From NCBI GenBank assembly GCA_018969715.1, contig JAGWXT010000006.1, forward strand, positions 1-64,000: a stretch of DNA of 64,000 nt. Direction: 5' to 3'. The notes below the pieces were generated by a model that did not search any database, was not told where the DNA came from, and worked only from the letters and a program-made list of their open reading frames with translations. Both the position numbers and the translations under genes were made by a program. Position 1 is the stretch's first letter; every line of letters begins with the position of its first letter. Positions 24,832 through 31,764 of this stretch are shown here, piece by piece. This DNA comes from Actinomycetales bacterium. GTDB lineage: Bacteria; Actinomycetota; Actinomycetes; S36-B12; UBA5976.

Positions 24832-25024
24832 CAGCGAATCCTCATCGGCGTTCGGTGGCCCCCATCCATGGGCCCGCCACGCCGGTGGGGGTGTCCGGCC
24901 GGTGCGGATGTCCGCCCGGTGAGAACGCCTGTGGCCTAGGAGGTGCGGCAGGCGACCTGCCGTCGCAGCCGTCTAGCAACGGACAGGAGAGCCAGTTTCG
25001 CGGCGATCAGGGGAGCCGGGAAAG
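24832..25024. other. intergenic region holding the left edge of the second insert
   Basis: About 190 bases without a supported gene. It contains the left 43-bp repeat copy at 24929-24971. Everything to the right up to 26891 belongs to the insert. Confidence 0.6.
24929..24971. repeat. 43-bp direct repeat, left copy
   Basis: It begins CTGTGGCCTAGGAGG and contains the inverted repeat GGCAGG-CGA-CCTGCC. It is identical to 26892-26934. Confidence 0.95.
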
Positions 25025-25939
25025 TTACTCGGTGACCGGTGGTCTCATTGGAAGGGATCTCGCAACACTGCCCATCACAGCAGTGTCGTCTGCCACGTCT
25101 CGCCAGACAACACTGCCCAAGCCAACCACTGCGCGATCCCCAACTTTCGTGTGCTCCCGAACCGTAGCCTGTGGTGCGATCCACGCATCAGCCCCGACCA
25201 CAGCCCCTCCGCACAGTACGGCTCCGGAGATCACCGTGGCCCGCAGGCCGATGCGCGCATTGTGAGCAATGTGCACGAGACTGCCAACACGGCACTCAGC
25301 AGACAGCACGGTGTTGTCCAGCGTCCCACGTTCAATCGTCACGTTGGCGCCGATATGTACCCCGTCCTCAATAACAACCCCCCCGACGTGCGGGATGCGG
25401 ACCGAACCACCATCGGGAAGGCGCACATACCCAAACCCCTGTACACCTATGACAGTTGCATCCCCGATTTCGACGTTTGCCCCGATGGTCACTCCGTCGT
25501 GGATGACACAGTTGCTACCGATCAGACTCGAAGGACCAACCGACGCATCTCCAACGTAGGTTTGCATCCCAATGTATGCGGTTGGATTCACCTTGGCTGT
25601 TGGCGAGATAGTAGCGGTCGGGTGAATGCCCGCCTGCGCGACGCGGGAAAGCATGATGTGCGCGAGTAGCCCAAATGCGACCCTTGGCTCCTTGCTCAGA
25701 ATGCCAGCGAGACCAGACGAATCGAGATTGCCTCGGTGGATCGGCAGTGTCACAAGGGCCGTAGACTTAGGCAAACGGTGGAGGTCATTTTCTCCGGGTG
25801 TATCGACGCTCTTCCAGAAGGTGAGACATCGCGCCCGCGGATTCTCGAATGAACACAGGTCGTCAACATCGAATCCGCGCAGAGCGACAGCGTCAATACC
25901 TGCTTCCGTGAGAGCGCGGACTGCTTCGGTTTCGTTCAT
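25025..25939 (-). CDS. LpxD-like left-handed beta-helix acyl/acetyltransferase (insert gene)
   Basis: The 304-residue protein has an N-terminal mixed alpha/beta domain of about 100 residues, then hexapeptide repeats of the left-handed beta helix (IHPTATISPTAKVNPTAYIG onward) through about residue 285. HIAHNARIG includes the histidine expected as catalytic base. The order resembles UDP-3-O-acylglucosamine N-acyltransferase. A lipid A role is unlikely in an actinobacterium, so N-acylation of a nucleotide sugar for surface glycan is more plausible. ATG 25939 follows GGGGAGGTGAG. It is second in a two-gene insert, 115 bases after the deacetylase-like gene. Confidence 0.78.
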   Translation of the reverse strand: MNETEAVRALTEAGIDAVALRGFDVDDLCSFENPRARCLTFWKSVDTPGENDLHRLPKSTALVTLPIHRGNLDSSGLAGILSKEPRVAFGLLAHIMLSRVAQAGIHPTATISPTAKVNPTAYIGMQTYVGDASVGPSSLIGSNCVIHDGVTIGANVEIGDATVIGVQGFGYVRLPDGGSVRIPHVGGVVIEDGVHIGANVTIERGTLDNTVLSAECRVGSLVHIAHNARIGLRATVISGAVLCGGAVVGADAWIAPQATVREHTKVGDRAVVGLGSVVWRDVADDTAVMGSVARSLPMRPPVTE

Positions 25940-26054
25940 GGCTCACCTCCCCATTGCTGCACCAATCTTGTTCCCCTGGCAGGGGTTGTGCGCGGGTTAA
26001 GGCCTAGCATCCAGGCTTCCTACTTAAGGCGAGATGATGCCAGTGGCTGTCGCC

Positions 26055-26861
26055 CTACTCAGAGGGTCTGAGTATCTCCATGGGTGGCCACTGGGGACCA
26101 CCCAAACTGTCTCCAGTGTAGGCGGCGTAGGGGGTGATTGTCTGAATTAGTGAAGCCCGAAAGTGCTTATGTGATTCGTCGACCAGCTCGTCAAGCCTCC
26201 TGCCTGGGTGCATGACTTCTGCGCTTGTCCACCAGATGGGATGTAGCAGTAACTGCACACTGCGGCAGTCCCGGAATGCCGCGGACTCTACAAATGAGCC
26301 ATAGCGCCACCATCCCATTGAGTCGCTGGAGTAGCAGATGTCCTCCGTGAATGCGGGCGCATAGGCATTCACTAGTCCGCCGACGCGAGGAGGTCCGCTA
26401 TTCCCTAATGTGCCCGGACGATGAAAACTGAAAGTCTCAACGCTGATGCTGAATGCATCCTCGATGGCTCTCGCCTCGCGAAGGATTGCTTCCTCGAGTG
26501 ACACGGTTGACTCAAGCCACACAAAGGGATCGAAATGCAGTCCTAAACGATGACCGCAGCGCAGTATTTGGCTGACGGAATGGCGCCCGCTCCGAGAAAA
26601 CGTGTTGTAGGCCTCACTCGTCGTCAAAACAAAGTACGTCGATTCAATGGCAAGTGACTGCTCCAAATCCGCAACCTGAACCGCCATGTCCAAGTTCAGA
26701 TCGATATCGTGTCGTAGTAGGCAGTCACCGTGTGCAGCAATCGTGTTTTCCGTAAAGAAGCGGAAGTTGTAGCCGCGCTCCTTGATGCCGGAAAGAAGCG
26801 CGTGAAGGCCATGCAGCGTGAAGTCGGGCGGGTGAGGCACGAGTAGATGATAGGGGCGCAC
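26055..26861 (-). CDS. polysaccharide-deacetylase-like protein (insert gene)
   Basis: The 268-residue protein has a metal-site-like LRHDIDLNLD motif near residue 50, GLHFDPF near 108, ETFSFHRPG near 145 and LLLHPIWW near 208, the order of conserved blocks in NodB-type deacetylase relatives seen in surface-polysaccharide clusters. GTG 26861 follows CGGAG. The start is only 31 bases from the 43-bp repeat. I infer carbohydrate deacetylation or a related hydrolysis. Whether all metal ligands are intact was not tested by alignment. Confidence 0.62.
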   Translation of the reverse strand: MRPYHLLVPHPPDFTLHGLHALLSGIKERGYNFRFFTENTIAAHGDCLLRHDIDLNLDMAVQVADLEQSLAIESTYFVLTTSEAYNTFSRSGRHSVSQILRCGHRLGLHFDPFVWLESTVSLEEAILREARAIEDAFSISVETFSFHRPGTLGNSGPPRVGGLVNAYAPAFTEDICYSSDSMGWWRYGSFVESAAFRDCRSVQLLLHPIWWTSAEVMHPGRRLDELVDESHKHFRASLIQTITPYAAYTGDSLGGPQWPPMEILRPSE

Positions 26862-26891
26862 TGTCCACTCCGACGGGGTGCGCCGTTGTAT

Positions 26892-26934
26892 CTGTGGCCT
26901 AGGAGGTGCGGCAGGCGACCTGCCGTCGCAGCCG
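26892..26934. repeat. 43-bp direct repeat, right copy
   Basis: Identical to 24929-24971. It contains the stop codon (26899-26901) and last codons of the CPVCNK membrane protein. Confidence 0.95.
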
Positions 26935-27354
26935 CAGGGTCAGGCTCCAGCCCAGGACGATGAGCGAGGCCAGTGCGAGGAGCGGCTGCAGTGGCGCGAA
27001 CCACGCCATCGCCCCGGCGGTACCGACCGCGAGCAGAACGAGTTTGTTGCACACGGGGCAGCCGACCGCGAAGAAGGACAGCAGCCCGCCGATAGTGCCC
27101 AGCCGCAAGGCGCGATCACCGCGCTCCTGCCCGGGCTCGCGGACGTACGTGGCAAGCAGTAGTCCCCCGAGGAGCCCGGTCAGGGCAACCGTGGGGTAGG
27201 ACCACCACGTCACCGCCACCGCTCGGCCGAACACGGGGTTGGGAATCACCGCAGTGGGGACCGCGACGAGCAGAGCCGTGCCCGCGCCGATCAGGGCGGC
27301 TACCCGCCACCGCCAGGGACTCCACATGCCGAGGGCTCTCCACACGTCGCCCAC
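26899..27354 (-). CDS. small membrane protein with CPVCNK motif
   Basis: About 151 residues and four hydrophobic segments. A conserved-looking GCPVCNKLVLLAVGT motif near residue 105 lies at a membrane boundary, so the two cysteines could bind metal or react with thiols. I take GTG 27354 because TATTCT (27361-27366 on this strand) lies six bases upstream, a leaderless arrangement. An upstream ATG at 27405 would pass through the promoter. An ATACC-N6-GGTAT inverted repeat overlaps the promoter. The 3' end is the duplicated target of the insert. Function unknown. Confidence 0.65.
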   Translation of the reverse strand: MGDVWRALGMWSPWRWRVAALIGAGTALLVAVPTAVIPNPVFGRAVAVTWWSYPTVALTGLLGGLLLATYVREPGQERGDRALRLGTIGGLLSFFAVGCPVCNKLVLLAVGTAGAMAWFAPLQPLLALASLIVLGWSLTLRLRRQVACRTS

Positions 27355-27360
27355 GACGTC

Positions 27361-27379
27361 AGAATACCTACCGGGGTAT
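27361..27379 (-). promoter_or_regulatory. leaderless promoter with CsoR-like inverted repeat
   Basis: ATACC at 27364-27368 and GGTAT at 27375-27379 form an inverted repeat with a 6-base spacer, the form of CsoR/CstR-family operators. It overlaps the -10 hexamer TATTCT (27361-27366). Confidence 0.45.
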
Positions 27380-27521
27380 CCTCCGAAATGAGGGACGCCG
27401 GGCACCCGGTGGGGGGCCCGGCGTGAGCATCAGGCCGGTGCGGCACGGGCTACGGTGCCGCACGGGTTCCGGTGCGTGACGGGTACCGTCGTCGCACGTT
27501 CCCGGCGGCGAGAGGGCGGCG

Positions 27522-28550
27522 ATGGACGCAGTCACGCGGCACCCCGCATGGTTCGGCTCTGTGATGGGCACCGGCGGACTGGCCCTTGTTTTCACAGCGC
27601 AGGGCAGTCAGTGGACGCTCACCGCACTTGACATCATCGGCGCGGCGCTGCTCCTTCTGGCCAGCGCACTCGCGATCGGCCTGGCGCCGCGATACGTGCG
27701 TCGCCTGCGTCAGCCAAAGGCGCTTGCCTACGAGCTCGCCGATCCGGCGCATGGCGCCATGCTGGCAACCTTCCCTGCCGGTCTGCTCGTGCTCGCCATC
27801 TGCTGGGGGAGCATCGGCCCCATCATCGTGCCGCGTCCCATCGCGCTGTGGACGGATGGGGCCCTGCTCCTCCTCGGAGTGCTCATCGCATTGCCGGTGT
27901 CGATCGCGTGGGCGACTGCCACCGCACGTTCCGGAACGGCACTGGCGGGCGTGAACGGGGGGTGGTTGCTCCCACCGGTGATGAACCTGCTGGTGCCGCT
28001 GGCGCTGGTGCCGATCATCGAGGCCAACGCGCGGCACGCGCTCAGCCTGAGCGTCATCGCGGCCGCCTTCCTTGGAATCGGCGTGTTCCTCTTCCTCTTC
28101 GTCATGTCGTTGATCGTGGCCCGGCTGGCTCTGCGGGAGCCTGCGCCGAGCGCAATGAGTCCATCACTGTGGATCCCACTGGCACCGTCGGGGTTCCTCG
28201 GGCTCGCCCTGATCCGTCTACTCGAGGCGGGTGTGCGGACCGAGATCATCAGTCCCGCAGTGCTTCCCATCGCGGTTCTTGTCGCCGCGATGGGGATCGG
28301 TTTCGGATTGTGGTGGACGCTGTTCGCGCTGGTCGACCTTCATCGCAGCCATCGCGAAGGCGGTCTGCCCTTTCACCCAGGGTGGTGGGGTTTCGTCTTC
28401 CCGATCGCGGCGATGGCGTTGTCCGTGGCGGCAGTGGGGACGGCCACCGGCCTGACCTGGATCGCCATCATGGGTGCGGCAATGGCGGTGGCGTTGACGG
28501 CGGTGTGGGGCTTGGTGGCCGGGCGTGCGCTGCGCGTCATACGGCGGTGA
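27522..28550 (+). CDS. TDT/SLAC1-type transporter, tellurite-resistance TehA-like
   Basis: The 342-residue protein has ten hydrophobic segments and the family opening PAWFGSVMGTGGLAL. The middle segment has LAPSGFLGLALIRLL, as in TehA, SLAC1 and malate/sulfite exporters (C4-dicarboxylate/voltage-dependent anion channel family). It would conduct small anions across the membrane. Which anion (dicarboxylate, sulfite or tellurite-related) cannot be told. ATG 27522 follows GGCGAGAGGGCGG. It is divergent from the CPVCNK membrane protein. Confidence 0.82.
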   Translation: MDAVTRHPAWFGSVMGTGGLALVFTAQGSQWTLTALDIIGAALLLLASALAIGLAPRYVRRLRQPKALAYELADPAHGAMLATFPAGLLVLAICWGSIGPIIVPRPIALWTDGALLLLGVLIALPVSIAWATATARSGTALAGVNGGWLLPPVMNLLVPLALVPIIEANARHALSLSVIAAAFLGIGVFLFLFVMSLIVARLALREPAPSAMSPSLWIPLAPSGFLGLALIRLLEAGVRTEIISPAVLPIAVLVAAMGIGFGLWWTLFALVDLHRSHREGGLPFHPGWWGFVFPIAAMALSVAAVGTATGLTWIAIMGAAMAVALTAVWGLVAGRALRVIRR

Positions 28551-28556
28551 CCGACT

Positions 28557-28580
28557 GCCACTGATCAGCCGCCCAGTGGC
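28557..28580. terminator. hairpin after the TDT transporter gene
   Basis: GCCACTG and CAGTGGC (28574-28580) form a 7-bp stem with a 10-base loop, seven bases after the transporter stop. No T-run follows, so intrinsic termination is only possible. Confidence 0.35.
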
Positions 28581-28705
28581 TCGACTGCTGTCTTCCCGCC
28601 ATGCTTGGCAGCCAGCGCATCGTCAATTCGGTCCGCTATTTCCGCAAGGACGCTGACGGCTGCGCCTAGTTCGTCCTTGTCGAGAGAACCCTCATAATCA
28701 ATCAC
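28565..28705 (-). CDS. small ORF or gene remnant of unknown function
   Basis: From GTG 28705 the frame gives 46 residues rich in acidic and alanine residues (DKDELGAAVSVLAEIADRIDDALAAKHGG), with a helical, coding-like composition. The frame stays open upstream into the antitoxin gene without a better start, so this may be the tail of a broken gene. It lies 58 bases downstream of the antitoxin stop. No family is recognised. Confidence 0.3.
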   Translation of the reverse strand: MIDYEGSLDKDELGAAVSVLAEIADRIDDALAAKHGGKTAVEPLGG

Positions 28706-28763
28706 GTCAATATCCAGCAAGACGGTGGAGGCAGGCCCTAAACCTCCCTTGCCACCATTGCCC

Positions 28764-29075
28764 TCAGGCAGCGGAGCCGCTCCAGGGCGTGATCTTCTTC
28801 AACTCCGGCTCAAGTTCGCGCATGGCAACCTCGATGTCGTAGGCCACCTGCGCTCGCAGCCAGTAACCGGCTGAAAGTCCGAAGAACCGGCACAGGCGCA
28901 GGTCAGTGTCAGCGGTCACGGCGCGCTTGCCACTGACGACGTCGCCGATACGGGGGGCAGGAACGCCGATCTCCTTGGCCAGCCGGTACCGGGACAACCC
29001 CATAGGGATCATGAATTCCTCCCACAGCAACTCCCCCGGGGTCACCGGGTCCACCAGCGCAGTTCGCTTCGTCAT
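28764..29075 (-). CDS. higA: HigA-family addiction-module antitoxin
   Basis: The 103-residue protein has the HigA opening PVTPGELLWEEFMIPMGLSRYRLA, a helix-turn-helix (AKEIGVPAPRIGDVVSGKRAVTADTDLRL) and the closing FFGLSAGYWLRAQVAYDIEVA. It should bind and neutralise the HigB toxin encoded just upstream and repress the operon. ATG 29075 has GGAAGAGG upstream. A GTG at 29084 is too close to that site. Toxin-first order (higB-higA) is normal for this family. Confidence 0.88.
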   Translation of the reverse strand: MTKRTALVDPVTPGELLWEEFMIPMGLSRYRLAKEIGVPAPRIGDVVSGKRAVTADTDLRLCRFFGLSAGYWLRAQVAYDIEVAMRELEPELKKITPWSGSAA

Positions 29076-29090
29076 CTCCCGCACCTCTTC

Positions 29091-29387
29091 CTAGTGGTGG
29101 TCCACGATCTCAACGTCCGCGGGTCCCGCCTGCGTCCATCGGAAGCACACCCGCCACCGCTCGTTGATCCTGATACTCATCTGCCCCTTGCGATTCCCCT
29201 TCAGCGCCTCCAGGCGATTGCCCGGAGGAACCCTCAAATCGTCCAGTTGGCCGGCGATCTCCAGCTGCCTCAGCTTCCGACGAACCACAGCCTCGATCGC
29301 CACGAACCGACGAACGCGCTCACCGGATGCCAGGCGCTCGGTGTCGCGATCCGCGAACGAAGCGATCACCGATGAATAGTAATGCAT
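29091..29387 (-). CDS. higB: HigB/RelE-type toxin
   Basis: The 98-residue protein has the HigB pattern: SFADRDTERLASGERVRRF, then LRQLEIAGQLDDLRVPPGNRLEALKGNRKGQMSIRINERWRVCF and C-terminal VEIVDHH. It is a predicted ribosome-dependent mRNA interferase. The first six residues are uncertain. TACTAT six bases before an in-frame GTG at 29369 suggests a leaderless start giving the usual 92 residues. Confidence 0.87.
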   Translation of the reverse strand: MHYYSSVIASFADRDTERLASGERVRRFVAIEAVVRRKLRQLEIAGQLDDLRVPPGNRLEALKGNRKGQMSIRINERWRVCFRWTQAGPADVEIVDHH

Positions 29388-29631
29388 CGCGTTGCTATGG
29401 TCGAGTATATGTTACCCGAGCAACGACGAAGGGCCCGTGGTGACCGGTGACATGGTGGACCTCGACTGGCCGGGGTCGGCAACGTGGGATGCGCCCTCAT
29501 TCCACCTGAGGTGGTTGCTACCGGCGGTCGCAACCGGTGAGGTGGTCACTGACCAGGGGGACCCTTCCATAACTCCTGTCCGACTGAGTGCGCGTGTTGC
29601 CCTCTTCAAGTCTCGTTACTCACCCCAGGGT
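29388..29631. other. gap between two toxin-antitoxin pairs, no supported gene
   Basis: About 240 bases with no convincing coding frame. Inverted arms CGTTGCT (29390-29396) and AGCAACG (29419-29425), 22 bases apart, lie just upstream of higB and could be its operator. I see nothing else. Confidence 0.4.
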
Positions 29632-29913
29632 TCAAGCAACGGTATCGAGGCGACGGACCTTGGGAGTGCCCGAGGCCCGCTCCTCCGCGAGATCACACGC
29701 GGACTGCATGGCGAGCCAGGCACGGGCCGTACCTACGCCAGCGGCTTCGAGGCGGACTGCAAGGTTCGGCGAAATGCGTGCGTGCTCATGGAGAACTCGA
29801 CTCAGCGTGACTCGGGATACTCCCAGCCGCTCAGCTGCCTCGCTGACGCTCAAGCCCAACTCGACAAGGACGTCCTCACGCAAGATTGCACCGGGATGTA
29901 CCGGATTCCTCAT
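29632..29913 (-). CDS. higA: HigA-family antitoxin, second pair
   Basis: The 93-residue protein has HPGAILREDVLVELGLSVSEAAERLGVSRVTLSRVLHEHARISPNLAVRLE, an XRE-type helix-turn-helix with the HigA/VapI layout, then TARAWLAMQSACDL. ATG 29913 lies ten bases after GAGGAGG. ATG 29922 is immediately adjacent to it. It follows its toxin gene by 14 bases. Sequence differs clearly from the first antitoxin, so the two pairs are separate systems rather than a duplication. Confidence 0.88.
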   Translation of the reverse strand: MRNPVHPGAILREDVLVELGLSVSEAAERLGVSRVTLSRVLHEHARISPNLAVRLEAAGVGTARAWLAMQSACDLAEERASGTPKVRRLDTVA

Positions 29914-29927
29914 GTTCTCCATCCTCC

Positions 29928-30206
29928 TCAGTGGTAGTCCAGGTAGTCAACGAGTTCGACGTCAGAATCGACGAACCGAAACGTCACGCGCCAATTGCCC
30001 GTCACCCAAATTGACCAGTGACCGGACAGGCGACCCTTCAACCGGTGTGTTCGGAATCCCGGGATATCGACGTCAATCGGCCCTGTGGCCACATCGAGTG
30101 CAGACAGGATGCGGCGCAGCTTGAGAGCGTGCTCGGCCTGGACTCCCTTCGTCGATTTCGTCTTGTACAACGCCTCCAGTCCTTTGTGGCGGAAGCTGAC
30201 GATCAT
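29928..30206 (-). CDS. higB: HigB-type toxin, second pair
   Basis: From ATG 30206 the protein has 92 residues, the family length, with SFRHKGLEALYKTKSTKGV at the start and the active-site region GHWSIWVTGNWRVTFRF followed by VELVDYLDYH. The open frame extends upstream but ATG 30206 sits directly after a perfect palindrome that must be non-coding. Predicted ribosome-dependent endoribonuclease toxin. Confidence 0.88.
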   Translation of the reverse strand: MIVSFRHKGLEALYKTKSTKGVQAEHALKLRRILSALDVATGPIDVDIPGFRTHRLKGRLSGHWSIWVTGNWRVTFRFVDSDVELVDYLDYH

Positions 30207-30208
30207 GG

Positions 30209-30239
30209 GCAGACTGTATCGCGTATCAATACAGTCTGC
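30209..30239. promoter_or_regulatory. perfect 31-bp palindromic operator upstream of the second higBA
   Basis: GCAGACTGTAT and its exact reverse complement ATACAGTCTGC flank nine bases, ending two bases before the higB start codon. This is the expected position for autorepression by the HigA antitoxin. Confidence 0.75.
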
Positions 30240-30490
30240 AAGGGTCACTGGCCAGATGCCTACCTGCGGGCAAGGTGCACCCACAACTGAAGCGCGACCG
30301 GGGCTTTCCGGGCACCTTCGAGTCCCGTCACTCACCCCGACAAAGCCTTGGCAGCGCAAGGGTTTCTTGACTTGTGGGGCGTTTTTGCCCACACGCTGCC
30401 CCCGTTCTGCCCACACGCTGGGTTGGGCAGGCGGGCCAGCCGCCTGGATCGAGCAGCGGCGCCGTCGTCACCACGTTTTCGCCCGGGTGG
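30240..30490. other. non-coding scar between toxin operon and helicase remnants
   Basis: About 250 bases with no supported gene. It includes two copies of TGCCCACACGCTG about 22 bases apart near 30388-30422. It joins the broken SNF2 helicase fragment to the toxin promoter and is probably deletion debris. Confidence 0.4.
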
Positions 30491-30847
30491 ACGGTCTTGC
30501 CGATACCGACGTCGTCCGAGATGAGCAGCCGGACGGTGTCCTGGCGAAGGGCCAGCATCAGGGGCACGTATTGGTAGGCGCGCGGCTCGACCGCGATACC
30601 GGCCAGGGAGCGGAACGGCCCGGCACTGGGGCGGAAGCCGATGCGCAGGGCGGTGCGCAGCAGCCCGGCCGAGGAGGCATCCCCGAGGTCGGCGACCGTG
30701 GGGGCCGGGAAGGTCGCCGGCTCGACCGCTCCAGGGCCGGGAACACCCCGGCGACGTTCTCCTGGCCACCACCCAGCGGTCGCAGGACGAGGAAATCGGG
30801 CGTGCTGTCGGGCAGGACCACCCACTCGCGCTGGCGCGCACGCTCGC
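30491..30847 (-). pseudogene. SNF2-type helicase N-terminal fragment (DrmD-like), frameshifted
   Basis: The fragment reads ERARQREWVVLPDSTPDFLV and LRPLGG in one frame. It then shifts by one base near 30735 to EPATFPAPTVADLGD, and continues through RTALRIGF, AVEPRAYQYVPLML and Walker A DDVGIGKT, after which similarity stops. This matches the N-terminal layout I know from SNF2-type helicases of defence islands such as DISARM DrmD. The gene ends abruptly just after the Walker A motif and cannot be functional. Confidence 0.6.
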
Positions 30848-31764
30848 TGCTCCTCAACGGTTCCACCACTGGCCATCGTCGCCGACGTGCCGATGACCTG
30901 TAGGGCCGGGGAGTCGCAGGCATCACGGACCCGGCGGACCAACATCGCGACGTCAGATCCCTGCCGACCCCGATAGGTATGCAGCTCATCCAATGCGAGG
31001 AAGGCAAGCCCTCGGGCCGCGCGGATCAGCGACGTGCGCTCCTCTGGCCGGGTCAGCACCAACTCCAGCATCACGTAGTTGGTCAGCAGGATGTCCGGTG
31101 GCTCGGCCAGGATCCGGCGACGCTCCTCCGCGCCCTCCTGGCCGGTGTAGCGGGCGAACGTGACCGGCTCCCCGCCTTCGGGATAGCCATGGTTCAGGAA
31201 CTTGCGCAGCTCACCGACCTGGCTGTTCGCCAGCGCATTCATCGGATACACGATGATCGCCTTCACGCCCGGCACCCGCCTGCCCGCGTTGCCATCCCTG
31301 TCACGCAGGACGGCATCAACGATCGGAACGATGTAGGCCAGTGACTTACCCGAGCCGGTGCCTGTCGTCAGGACGTACGAGTGACCCGACTGCGCCGCCC
31401 GGATTGCATCCACCTGATGCCGATGCAGCGTCATTCCCGTGCCAGTCAAGCTCCCCGGGTCAGCCTTGATCCGGAAGATCCGCTCGCACTCCGGGTGAAG
31501 CACCCCCGCCTCAACCACCCCGGCGACCGATCCGCCAGGTTCGAAACTGGGATTCAGGCTCACCCACGGACTGGGCCACCGCGCACCATATGCCAGACGC
31601 GTGCGGATGAACGAACTGATGCGCTCATCGCGTGTCTCAACGAAGGAGGATGTGAACAATCGGTAGTCGTCGATCAGCTGCCGGTGAATCCCAAAAACGT
31701 CCACTGCGTTTCCCCGATCTTCAGTGTCCAGCAGGCTACCTTGCTGGGTTGCGGGGGGCGTCAA
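30841..31764 (-). pseudogene. large DEAD-box helicase, N-terminal remnant
   Basis: About 310 residues remain of a helicase normally well over 1000 residues long. Visible motifs in order: an N-terminal domain (DVFGIHRQLIDDYRLFTSSF, WVSLNPSFEPGG, LHPECERIF), Q-motif-like LHRHQVDAI, Walker A TGTGSGKS, motif Ia VYPMNALANSQ, motif II LDELHTY (DE-x-H) and motif III GTSATM. It then fuses out of frame to a different helicase near 30845. Such DEAD/DUF1998 helicases are common in phage-defence islands. TTG 31764 abuts the peptidase E stop. Confidence 0.65.

Larger units (their letters stand above)
24929..26934 (-). mobile_element. cassette-like insert with 43-bp terminal direct repeats carrying two glycan-type genes
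   Basis: Identical 43-base sequences at 24929-24971 and 26892-26934 bound 1920 bases of lower GC (33 of 60 in 26581-26640). It holds a deacetylase-like gene followed by an LpxD-like gene, both on the minus strand. The repeat is the 3' end of the CPVCNK membrane-protein gene: its last eleven codons, stop and a few bases. The right copy is part of the intact gene and the left copy is a detached duplicate. No recombinase is present. The layout parallels the insert at 22.2-22.9 kb. Confidence 0.62.

Noticed and set aside
22154..26934. Integron gene cassettes with attC sites
   Set aside because: No RYYYAAC/GTTRRRY core pair flanks the inserts and no integrase is present. The repeats are host-gene ends.
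22154..26934. Assembly artefact as the full explanation for the direct repeats
   Set aside because: Repeat lengths differ (45 and 43), both fall exactly on host-gene ends, and payload GC differs from the surroundings. It still needs long-read confirmation, so it is noted rather than excluded.
29392..29937. Plus-strand frame across the gap and the second antitoxin
   Set aside because: Half of it is antisense to higA and the rest has no motif or start signal.
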